From: Watersipora subatra
Lineage: Eukaryota; Bryozoa; Gymnolaemata; Cheilostomatida; Watersiporidae
Direction of reading: 5' to 3'
DNA: 64,000 nucleotides
Assembly (NCBI RefSeq): GCF_963576615.1
Contig: NC_088717.1
Span: 26,050,013-26,114,012, forward strand
The position numbers and the translations under genes are program-made. Shown here in pieces: positions 1 to 11,400 of this stretch (position 1 is its first letter; the number at the start of each line of letters is the position of its first letter). Below the pieces are notes generated by a model that saw only the letters and a program-made list of their open reading frames with translations, searched no databases and was not told the DNA's origin.

Positions 1-2330
1 TTTGCAAAGTGGTTTCTGAACAATGGAGACCAGAGGTTGGTGATCTTTCTGAACATCAATTCCACGTCCATAAGTATAAGTGTTAAATTTTTCACACCCG
101 TATACTATAGCTAGTAACTCTTTATCAATTTGTGGATAGCCCTCTTCAGTCTTAGTTAGAGACCGTGAGGCATAAGCTACTGGTTGATTCGCTTGAAGCA
201 AAACTGCTCCTAGACCACCTTGAGAAGCATCTACTTGCAAAACAATGTCTTTCTCTGTGTCAAAATACTTCAGAACTGGTTCATTAGTTAGAACAGCTTT
301 TATCTTAGTCATAGCCTCTTCTTGTTGATTGCCCCATACCCATGGAGTATCTTTCTTTAGTAAGTCTCTAATTGGTTGAGTTTCCTTTTATATATTTGGA
401 ATATATCCTCTCAGAAAATTAAGTGATCCCATGAGCCTTTGAATTCCTTGTCGGTCTACTGGGTTTGGCATCTGCTTGATTGCTCCGACCTTTTCTGGAT
501 CAGGTTTTAGCCCATGCTTGGACACAATGTGGCCTAAATAGTTTACTTCCGACTGATTATGTTGAATTTTGTCCTTGTTAAATTTAATGTTGTTCTCTCT
601 TGCCCGTTTTAGCAATCTTCTGAGTTTTCTATCATGATCTTGTTGGTCTGTACCAGCAACAATCAAGTCATCAAAATAGATGCAAACATCAAGGTCACCA
701 AATACTTCTTCGACTCTCTTTTCAAATACCTCTGCACTAGAGTTAATCCCAAAGGGTAGACGCTTGTAGCAGTACCTGCCAAATGGTGTATTGAAAGTTG
801 TAAGTAGCTGTGATTGGCGATCGAGTGGAACATGCCAGTATCCTGCTTTCATGTCTACAATGGTGAAAACAGATTTTCCTGTGCTTTTGAATGATGTCTT
901 GTAGCGTTGGAATATGATGATGCTCACGAAGAATCGCTTTATTTAACTCTTTTGGATCTAGACATATTCTGACACTGCCATCTCGTTTCTCTACCACCAC
1001 CATACTGTTTACCCATGGTGTTGGTTGGTCAACTTTGGCAATTATGTCATTGGATTCAATTTTGTCTAGCTCAGCTTTCACTTTGTCTACCATACTCAAA
1101 GGTATGCGTCTTGCTCTGTTGATAACTGGTTTCACTTCAGAATTTACACTAATAGTATGTTCTTTTTCGAGACAGCCCATTCCCTAAAAACAATCTGCAT
1201 ACTCCTTTAAAATGGCTTGATTGTTAACCCTGTCAATTCTCTTGACTATATTCAGTTCCACACATGCTTGAAGGCCTAATATTGGTACAACATCATCGTC
1301 AACGAGCTCAAATACGAGTTCATCTTCTGTTTTGTCAGTATTTAGCTTTAGAGTGGATTTGCCAGCATTTGGTAGGATATCACTGGAATATGTTATAAGT
1401 CTTGCACTGCCTTTTTGTATGATAGCCTTCAGATCTTTGGCATACTTCAATGGTAAAACATTTGCCTGTGCACCAGTATCTATTTTAAAAGTGATTTGTT
1501 TTGAAACAGAATCATGTGAAAGTTTGTATGATTTATACCATCATTTTTCCAAATCTCTATCGTTGGCTATCATTCCAATGAATAGGTCACCAACCCCAAT
1601 ATCCGATCTTTTTACCGTGACTGAATTTACTTCTTTCTTGGTACCAGTACACTTTTTTCTAAAATGATTTTTCAAGCCACATTTATTGCATGTCTCTCCA
1701 TAGGCAGGACATTTCCCTTTAAAGTGGTCATAACCATAAAATTTGCAGTCAATAATTTTCCTAGGCGCTGGTATTGTAGGTCCTTTACTTGTTCCGTTGC
1801 TTCTGTTTACAACTGCCACTACTTTTTCACTAGCCATTTCAGCTAACTGATTTTTTGTGACTTCTGATGCTCGGATCATATCAATGGCATTGTTCAGGTT
1901 TACGTCTCTATTTTGCAACAATTTTTCCTTTAGCCTCTGATCTTTTATTCCAAACACACAGCGTACTAATATCATCATGTCTCGTTGCTCAGCAAATTCA
2001 CATTTATTAGCTTGAGTTTTTAGCCTTTTAACAAACATATCAATAGGTTCACCTTCGGTTTGAGTCAAAGACATAAAAACATACCATTCATACAGTAGGT
2101 TTCTCCTCGGGTTGAAGTAACCTTCAAATTTTGCCAAGGCATCAGGGAGGCGAGTCCTTACTTCAGGTGGATCTGCCTCCTCATCAAATTCATATTGATC
2201 TAATATTTCCACAGCATCTTCGCCAATGCAATGTCGTAGTATAGCTATTTGTCTCCTCCATATTGCATTATTTGCCGGTGGCCAAGTAACTCTAACAATA
2301 TACAACAAGCCTAATACCAGTTTCATGCTG
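1..2330 (-). mobile_element. Ty3/gypsy retrotransposon fossil
   Basis: Reading the minus strand from high to low coordinates gives the usual gypsy order: a gag region (about 2330 to 1550) with a nucleocapsid-like cluster of paired Cys/His knuckles near 1650-1750, a retropepsin-like region (about 1500-1200), reverse transcriptase (about 1200-390) with the YFDDL active-site motif, and the start of RNase H running off the left edge. The reading frame is broken in a few places, so it is a fossil. No LTR is visible between the gag start and the BLTP1 exon that begins 100 bp away, so its 5' end looks truncated. It lies antisense to BLTP1, probably inside an intron. Age cannot be judged without the other end. 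The family call rests on domain order and RT motifs and is firm. Confidence 0.9.
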
Positions 2331-2430
2331 CAATATTCTTTACTAACTGTAGTTGTCTGGTCATTGATTTACTTAGTTGTTTTTTCCGTTCCATCCAGCT
2401 TTTTTCAAACTGAAAATATTATGTTTTCAG

Positions 2431-5400
2431 GCCTGCTCAAGTGTTTGTAATTGGCAAGCTTGGTTGGGATCAACTTCACATTATGATCACCAAGTCCACA
2501 ACGCCTGACCTCATTAAGATGGCTGCCAGATGTGATGAGTACTACAGGCAACAGATTAAGAGCAGCAGACGAGTGTTTGGAGCGACTGTTCAGACGGACA
2601 GCACTAGTGGAGCTCATTCTTCAGATGGTGATTGATTCAGTTGTTTGCGTTTGTTTCTTACCAATCTCATAAACATCTGAATTTAAATTATTATTAGTAT
2701 TATTTAGTTTATTATTTATATTTATTTGTATAATTTATTATTTAGTATTATTAGTAGTATTATTAGTATTATTTAAATTAGGTTAGCAGTTTGCTCTTGG
2801 CTATTTAACTGTGCAATGTTTTACTTAGTATTATTGCTAAAACTCTCAAGAACTTGCTAAATTTGTGATCCATAAATTACCGTACTAGTTTACTTGGGTC
2901 GGAGTAATAACATTTACAATCAATACAATGTTTCAGGAAATATAATCTTTACAATGATAAAACTCTTGTCCATCTGTTTGAAGCCACAGTTGGAAGTTAG
3001 GAAACAATATTGCATCATACGGGATTTGAACCCGCTACATTTAGTTTCACTGCCTCAAATGTCTCCACCTACACCAATGTTCACCATCCAGGATTTCGGA
3101 GTCATTGTACATATGTTTATTCTCGGTGATTTATTAACTCACCTGATGGTCTCCCATGGCACTCGGGACTGCCTGTGTACTACATGTAGACTTGACAATC
3201 GTAAGATAGTAAATAGTGTGTTCTTCTGTATTTTATCGTAACAGTGTACGTGGGTAGGGGGCTGTACAGAAGAAATTTCTGCTTCAAAGTACCTATAGTA
3301 GCATCAGTAGGATGATGATAAGATACGGTAGATCAGTCATTCAGGTCAAGTTTCAGATATATGAAAGGCACTGCTCACTTGTCTTATGGCTCATTTTGAT
3401 CGCCTAAAAGCTTTTTAGCACTCTCTTATTACATAAGAGAGTTGCGCAGAGGTAATAAAGCTGATCTGATGTGTTCGTGGTATTTCAGTCGTACTCTTCG
3501 AGTCTGTGACGTGTTTAAATAGTAACGAGAACGGGATAACTTTGATATAACAGCGTTGAAGTCTGTTGTTACAGAAATTTGTATTTATTCATTGATGGTC
3601 TCTTTGTGAGGATATTTAATTTTTATGGCTGTTTGCTAGACATAGATGCGGCGGCTGTATAGGGTCCATGAACATTTGCGACAGTTTTATATATTGCAAC
3701 AGAGTATTGATCCTTTTAGCAAGTAACTCTTTTTTTCTTGTATAATTTAGGGTTGTGTCTAATGAGGTTCAGATTTGGTTTTGTTGAACCAGTAAAACCT
3801 GTTTCTGATTGAGGCTTGTTGGTTTCTGGTTATCTAGTGTAGACACTAGTATTTACTGTGATGGTTTTCATGAACAAATTAACAACTGTTAATGTTTACC
3901 ATTTCAGAGGAAGAAGAAAAAGAAAACTTGTGTATAAACCACAGGAGGCACTGGCAGGACGCTCTGGTTAAATGTAAACTCTTGCAGTTTCTATGTCTGC
4001 CAGAGCATGGTACTCTACTAGGTGAGTTTCTCTCTCTACTATGTGGGTTTTTCTGTCTACTTAGGTGAGTTTCTCTCTCTCTACTAGGTGAGTTTCTCTC
4101 TCTACTAGGTGAGTTTCTCTCTCTACTAGGTGATTTTCTCTCTCTACTAGGTGAGTGTCTCTCTCTATTAGGTGAGTTTCTCTCTCTACTAAGTGAGTTT
4201 CTCTTTTTACTAGGTGAGTTTCTCTTTCTACTAGGTGAGTGTTTTTCTCTACTAGGTGAGTTTCTCTCTCTATTAGGTGAGTTTCTCTCTCTCTCTTTCT
4301 ACTAGGTGAGTTTCTCTCTCTACTAGGTGAGTTTCTTTTTCTACTAGGTGAGTTTCTCTTTCTACTAGGTGAGTTTCTCTTTCTACTAGGTGAGTGTCTT
4401 TCTCTACTAGGTGAGTTTCTCTCTCTCTCTTTACTAGGTGAGTTTCTCTCTCTACTAGGTGAGTTTCTCTCTCTCTCTACTAGGTGAGTTTCTCTCTCTA
4501 CTAGGTGAGCTTCTCTCTCTCTCTACTCGGTGAGTCTCTCTATCTACTAGGGAGTTTCTCTTTCTCTCTCTCTCTCTACTAGGTGAGTCTCTCTCTACTA
4601 GGTGAGTCTCTCTTTACTAGGTGAGTCTCTCTCTCTCTACTCGGAGAGTTTCTTTTTCCACTAGGGGGATTTTTTCTACTAGGTGAGTTTGTCAGTTCTC
4701 TCCTCCCCTATCTTGTCATTTTTGTCTTGCCATTTTTATTACTATCGCTTATTTTCTCTGTCAAACCTTATTTTTACTTTTCTTTTTATTTAACTTTAGT
4801 TTTTTAATTATGTTCTTTACACAATTCAGTTCACCACTGATTTCCCCTCTACTTTTCTGTCCCTTGTTCTCTCTAAATGTCTCTTGGATTCATTTTAATT
4901 TTTGTATCTCTTTTTCCTTTCATCTCACAAGTTGACGCTATCTATTCTCTACAATTCCAATCAGCCTTTTTCATGCTTTGAACAAATTCTTTATAAAATA
5001 TGTCATTCCTTTGCGGAATTACATTCTTTCGTGTTTTCATGCAGCCGTTAAAGATTGTTTCTAAGCAAAAACATTCATTTCTCATATGCTATTGTTCTGA
5101 AGATACCCATGGCTGGTGCGTTAATTAGTATTCATGCCATAGTAGTATTCAGTAGTATTGCCAGTCCGTCAGTAGTGAGCATATGTTGCATTTCAAATTA
5201 AATCTGCTTGAATTAAGTTTTGATTTTATCACATTGATACGTATCACACAACGTATATACATTGCGTGATACGTATCGCTGTTGCAACAACTCCAACTCA
5301 AGCTCTAATTCAAACTACATATTCGATACTTTTGGTCATTTAAATTTTTTCCGTTTTTCTATTATTTAAAAAACTTTTTAAAGAACAGAGTTAATTGTTT

Positions 5401-8400
5401 TTTTGCCATTATGTCTCATTTACCAAAAGATCCTGCGATGGATCAGTCTGAAGTCATGTAGTCTGGTTGTTCAAGTATGCTATTGTTTTATTAGGCTATA
5501 GTAGTCCTCTGTCACACCTGTTTCCATACACTATAATTCGAAAGTTAAGACAGACAGTGTTTGTGATTTTAGGGGGAAACATGGTGTTTAATGGAAACAA
5601 CCTCTCTCTTGTTTGCTATCACGGAATTAATCTTCGCTCAAAGTCATGGGTGGTCTTCATCATGCAACAGCCCGGTATAAGCTTTTCTACAGAGGCACAG
5701 GAGATTATAACTGAAGGTAGGGCATGCATCGGTAGGGAGTATGTTGGTTCTCAGGCTATCTTTTTATGAGCTGAAAAAGCTAGCCGATTAGTTACTATCG
5801 GTAAGTGTGATAACATCAGCTAGTGGCACTGTTCTAAATGATTTTATTTTAAATATTTCTTTTGACACAGAAATTATTTTATAGATGAGAATATTTAACA
5901 TTCAATGTTTAATCTCACCTCAGTATCACTTTTATAGTTTACATGAAAATCATGGTTCATTAATAATTGACAGAGCTCATGACCTATTGACCTATTGTAG
6001 GTGGTGTGACAGACACATCCGTTATTCAAGATTTTGTATTTAACCTTGGTCATGTGAACACCCGTGACCTCACAAAAAGATCTCGTATGGCCACCATATG
6101 CAAAGTAACGAGGTCACAGATTCCTCCAATATTCACCAGCGTATCTGACTGTTTTGCCTATGCATTTGCTGATGCCGATCTCAGAGGTAGGTTTTCATTC
6201 CAGAACTTCCCAACTTTCTACATGTTTGCTCTCGTAGATGGCTTATATAACCAGGCTTGCATTGCTTATTGCTAGCCCCGCATAGTTATTGTTATAATGA
6301 CGCATAGTTATTGTTATAATGACGAGGGTTAATCATCAGCATTCTTACTGCATACCACCACATTTTTAAACAAGTTACCCGTATACCTGTACAGCAATGT
6401 ATGAGTGTCTATTCCCCCTGCCCATTACCACAGCACAGAAATAACTTTATAATATTTAAATGCTGCGTCGTGCTATATAGCAGACTTGATGGCAACTAAT
6501 GCCCGCAGGTTTACAAAAGTTTAGTAATTACATTATCTCTAGGCTTTAAAAATCTGTCTCCAATCATCAACGCAGCAGTTTAAACAAGCAAGTCTAAGGT
6601 CCAGCTTACTTGGAGATGCTGCTTTTAATCAGTTTTCATACAATTACAAAACTGTTTTGGAATTTGAAAGTAAAGTTGCCAGCAGCCAGTTGTATAGCAG
6701 CCAGTAGTAATAAATAATTGTTGACCATATTTGTTTGTATTTCAAAATCGGCTAGAAAATAACTTAATTACGGTTCAAATATCAACAATGACGTTTAGTT
6801 TTTGAGAAAACTAGAGTTCTTCTGTCAGATGTTTGACCACTGGAAATTGAGTGAACCACAGTTGCTTGCATTGTCATTGCATACAGTGAACCACAGTCGC
6901 TTGCACTGTCATTGCATAGAGTGAACCACAGTTGCTTGCATTGTCATTGCATAGAGTGAACCACAGTTGCTTGCATTGTCCTTGCATAGAGTGAACCACA
7001 GTCGCTTGCACTGTCATTGCATAGAGTGAACCACAGTTGCTTGCATTGTCTTTGCATAGAGTGAACCACAGTTGCTTGCATTGTCCTTGCATAGAGTGAA
7101 CCACAGTTGATTGCATTGTCCTTGCATAGAGTGAACCACAGTTGCTTGCATTGTCCTTGTATAGAGTGAACCATAGTTGCTTGCACTGTCATTGCATAGA
7201 GTGAACCACAGTTGCTTGAACTGTCATTCCATAGAGTGAACCACAGTCGCTTGCATTGTCCTTGCATAGAGTGAACCACAGTCGCTTGCATTGTCATTGC
7301 ATAGAGTGAACCATAGTTGTTTGCATTGTCATTGCATAGAGTGAACCACAGTTGCTTGCATTGTCCTTGCATAGAGTGAACCATAGTTGCTTGCACTGTC
7401 ATTGCATAGAGTGAACCACAGTTGCTTGCATTGGCATTGCATAGAGTGAACCACAGTCGCTTGCACTGTCATTGCATAGAGTGAACCACAATTGCTTGCA
7501 TTGTCATTGCATAGAGTGAACCACAGTTGCTTGCATTGTCCTTGCATAGAGTGAACCACAGTTGCTTGCATTGTCCTTGCATAGAGTAAACCACAGTTGC
7601 TTGCATTGTCCTTGTATAGAGTGAACCATAGTTGCTTGCACTGTCATTGCATAGAGTGAACCACAGTTGCTTGCACTGTCATTGCATAGAGTGAACCACA
7701 GTTGCTTGCATTGTCATTGCATAGAGTGAACCACAGTTGTTTGCATTGTCCTTGTATAGAGTGAACCATAGTTGCTTGCACTGTCATTGCATAGAGTGAA
7801 CCACAGTTGCTTGCATTGTCATTGCATAGAGTGAACCACAGTTGCTTGCATTGTCCTTGCATAGAGTGAACCACAGTTGCTTGCATTGTCCTTGTATAGA
7901 TTGAACCATAGTTGCTTGCACTGTCATTGCATAGAGTGAACCACAGTTGCTTGCACTGTCATTGCATAGAGTGAACCATAGTTGCTTGCATTGCCAGCAA
8001 GTTCTTATCTGTTCATCAATCTTCTGGTGTACAACATGAAGCTGTAAACTGGTTAGAAAAATCAGTCATAACGTTTTATAAGAAAAATGGTTCGTGTCGT
8101 TGTTAGCAAATATATCTATATATTTTAGTAATAGAAGGAAAGTTCTAACCCCATACTACCCCATGTGACAAATGCATGTATGTAACAACAGTTTTGGAGA
8201 GTTAAATATGAGCACAAATATCCATTTACGTGTAAAAATTTTACGTAAGTCAAAAAAGACACCAAATTTGATTGGTTCACAGCAAGTCATGTGACCTCGG
8301 GCAGTTTTTATTTAGCTCCCTTCAAATTTGAAGTAACTTGTTGAGCACACTGGAACTATCAAGATAGAAACGTTATAATAGATAGCGTAGTGTTGTAACA

Positions 8401-11400
8401 GTGTAAAATAGTGTATATTTATATAACATGCAATTTTTGTTTTTACATTATAAAATATGGGTGAAAGTTGATGTAAATCGAAGTAAAAAAGTGAATATCC
8501 TACTTCATTTTTAGCCTGGGCAGCGCGAGGTTAAACAATTCCTATATCCATTTAAGCAAAGTAAACCTACTCTAGCATTCTACTTGAAGAGTTTCTGGTT
8601 GAAACAATTCAATTTTCACCAGAGGGTGTTGGATAGTCGGTAGCGCTTTGTATGCTAAAAATAGCAAACTATCATACAATTGACTTCTGTCTTTGACCTC
8701 TTCTGTCCAGTAATAGATGTTCATTGATTTATTCACTGTAGTCTTGCCTTCTGTCAGTGTACGTCTTGTTCATCTTTTTGCAGCATTCATGAATGTGGAC
8801 AATTTTGGAGACTTAAGCTCTCCTGGTTCTGGGGTAGACCCGGCTGACTCCGCTACAGCCATCGGTGGCACCTCTACTCGTGCCAGGTCATCATCCAGGA
8901 AGATACACCGGTATAACCATGATGTCGATATCATATTTGACCTACCTGGTTTACAGCTCAACATAAAGACTGAACATCCCCAGAAGCACCTGCCTCCCCA
9001 GTCAACTGGTGTGTTTGACATTTAATATTAAATACTCCATATCGTTACCATCAGTAGTACCTGCTGACTTGCTGTATCTATGTATGGCTAATTTGATCAT
9101 ACATCTATGTCTGACTAGTCAATTCATACATCTATGTATGTATTATATATCATATTAAGTGTGTTATTATTTTTGCACTTTTCCATGACTTGATCTTCAC
9201 TCAATACTGCAGTCAAACCTCTCTCATAGAAACTGAAGCACTCACTGACTTGACATCACAACGTCTTATAGCAACTTATAACTTATTTGGGCATTTATAT
9301 TATAACTCTATGTTAAACTGTTGTTTTAGATGCACGTCCAGTCGTTACAGTGTCATTTGTCACCGAGTTTGACGGACATATATCAGTAGCAATGGACGCT
9401 GAGCTTATTCTTTGGCTACACGATGTTGTAACCTCATATGTCCGCGAGAAAGACACCCAAAAAAGTGAGTGTTTTGCACCGACAAACGTTGCAAGGTCAC
9501 ATTTTTACATCATATGTTTGTGGAGAATATTACTGACTGTGTCTGATTTTGAGAAGATTCCAATTGCTATTATTAATATGATCAGTTCTGTTTACATTTA
9601 TGTCTATGTGCGTTCACTGTTTTCACGTTTTAAAACTGTATCAGCAGTATTTTATGGTGGTTGTTTTCATGGCCAACTAAATGAGTGGGCACACAGCACT
9701 ATAGTCAAAGCCTTTGAACTATACATATCTCAACAAAGGTTTACAAAGATCTGTCACACCGTCTTAGAGCTTGCTAAAGGAATTGGTGATGTTCAAAGTG
9801 TTTCCTGTTCTATTGCCCTGTCATTACGTTTGTTGTTTGTTGACGCATGCTACATCATGCTGTATGTGTGTATGCTACAGCATGCTGTGTGCGTGTATGC
9901 TACAGCATGCAGTATGTGTGTGTGCTAGAGTGTGATGTAGCATAAATTATTTGCCAGTTTGTGAATCTATCAAGTGAATATTGCGTTCGCTAATAATACG
10001 TACTTAATAAACTACCCAAACCCAAATTAAAATGCCAAAATAAAATTATTTTGGTATTTCACCAAAATATCCAAATTTGTGAATTTTAATAAAATACCTA
10101 ACTTCTCAGGCCCATTCAGCCTGTGCCTGACCGGAGTGATTCAGTTGCCATAATTTAGTCGTCTGTTACTTTGGCTACCTTTTCTAACTAAACTTGAAAG
10201 TCTCACTTCAGTTGCTGTGTGGTCATTCTGGTATCTGCCAGTTTATCCTTAATGTGTTTCTTGTTTTGTTATTCTCAATGGATTTTTTTTGTCATCTCTC
10301 TCGTCATTTTTAGCTCTTTTCTTTAATGAAACCATTGTTGCATTTCACTCAGCTTTTCTTTGTCTGTTTTGTCTGTAAGCTCCCTCCTTGCATTACGATA
10401 TTGTGCTATTTTTTTCTGACAATTTTGCAATGTTCCCCAGGTGGTAACCTTCTGCAGCGGTGGAAAGAAGCGGCACGCGGAGTGCGCAAAGGTTTCAGAT
10501 TATTTGGTTTCTATTATTTCTTTGTCTTGCGCCTTCTTACTTTGTCTCTAGTTATTAAACTGGCTTCGAGTGTATATTCAGCCCAAGGCAGCAACAGCAT
10601 CGTTTCACATATGCTTTATATATTTTACTAGTGTTGACAAACTCTGTGCATATGAGTACATCTTTTGTTGTCCATTTGTGAGTTGTTGGCTCAGTCGGGA
10701 ATAGAGCTGAGTTGTGTATTAAAATATAAGTTATGACTATTTGTTACATGTACTTAGCGTTTTAATTTTTAAATGTGTTTTTTGGTTCTTGGAGGTTCAG
10801 CAACCAAGCTAAGCTTTGATTTACCTATAGAGTTTATATACCTACTATCTAAGTAGATAATCTATGTCTATGATGCTCTGTAAACTATTAGAAACCTTGC
10901 TTTGGGTTTGCACATTCTCTCTTCGATTTTTTCCAACAAATTCCATCTGCAGTTTTGCATGCTTCACTCTGCTTAAATTGCTGTGATTTATTCACTCTCT
11001 CAATGATGTTTCTATTATTTTTATTCATTAGCAGCGCACAACTTTTTTCTTATTTTATCAAATTTCATTAAAATATATTAAATAGTTAATTTACCGATAT
11101 TAAAGCTACAATATTATTTGAAAGTTTAATATTTTGATTATCTCATACCTTACAAGTGTTGTGTTCAATAGTTGCTTTTTGTACGTCCAAATTAGCCCAC
11201 GCCTTACGCTTTTGCACACACTTTGAGCCGTTCTCGCTTTGCATGCAGCTGTTAGGCGCTCGTCACATTTAAAAAGTTGCGTGTTGTGGCTGGATGTTGT
11301 ATCCTAATTTCTACAGCTGTACTTTTTCAACTTTGCATCGTCGATGTTGATTAACATCAGTAAGATCAACTTGTAGATGACGAAGGTCGTGTCATGGATG

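Noticed and set aside
3005-3090. Functional tRNA gene
   Set aside because: A and B boxes are present but the acceptor stem does not pair; a SINE head fits better.
6874-7886. Long minus-strand open frames of repeated VVHSMQGQCKQLWFTLCND-like peptide
   Set aside because: They arise because the 35-bp satellite unit has no stop on that strand; the three frames cycle through the same DNA. No start context, splice signals or conservation.
9350-9928. 192-codon plus-strand frame as a separate gene
   Set aside because: Its first 115 bases are a BLTP1 exon; beyond the GTGAGT donor at 9465 it is intron that happens to stay open and then runs into a tandem repeat.
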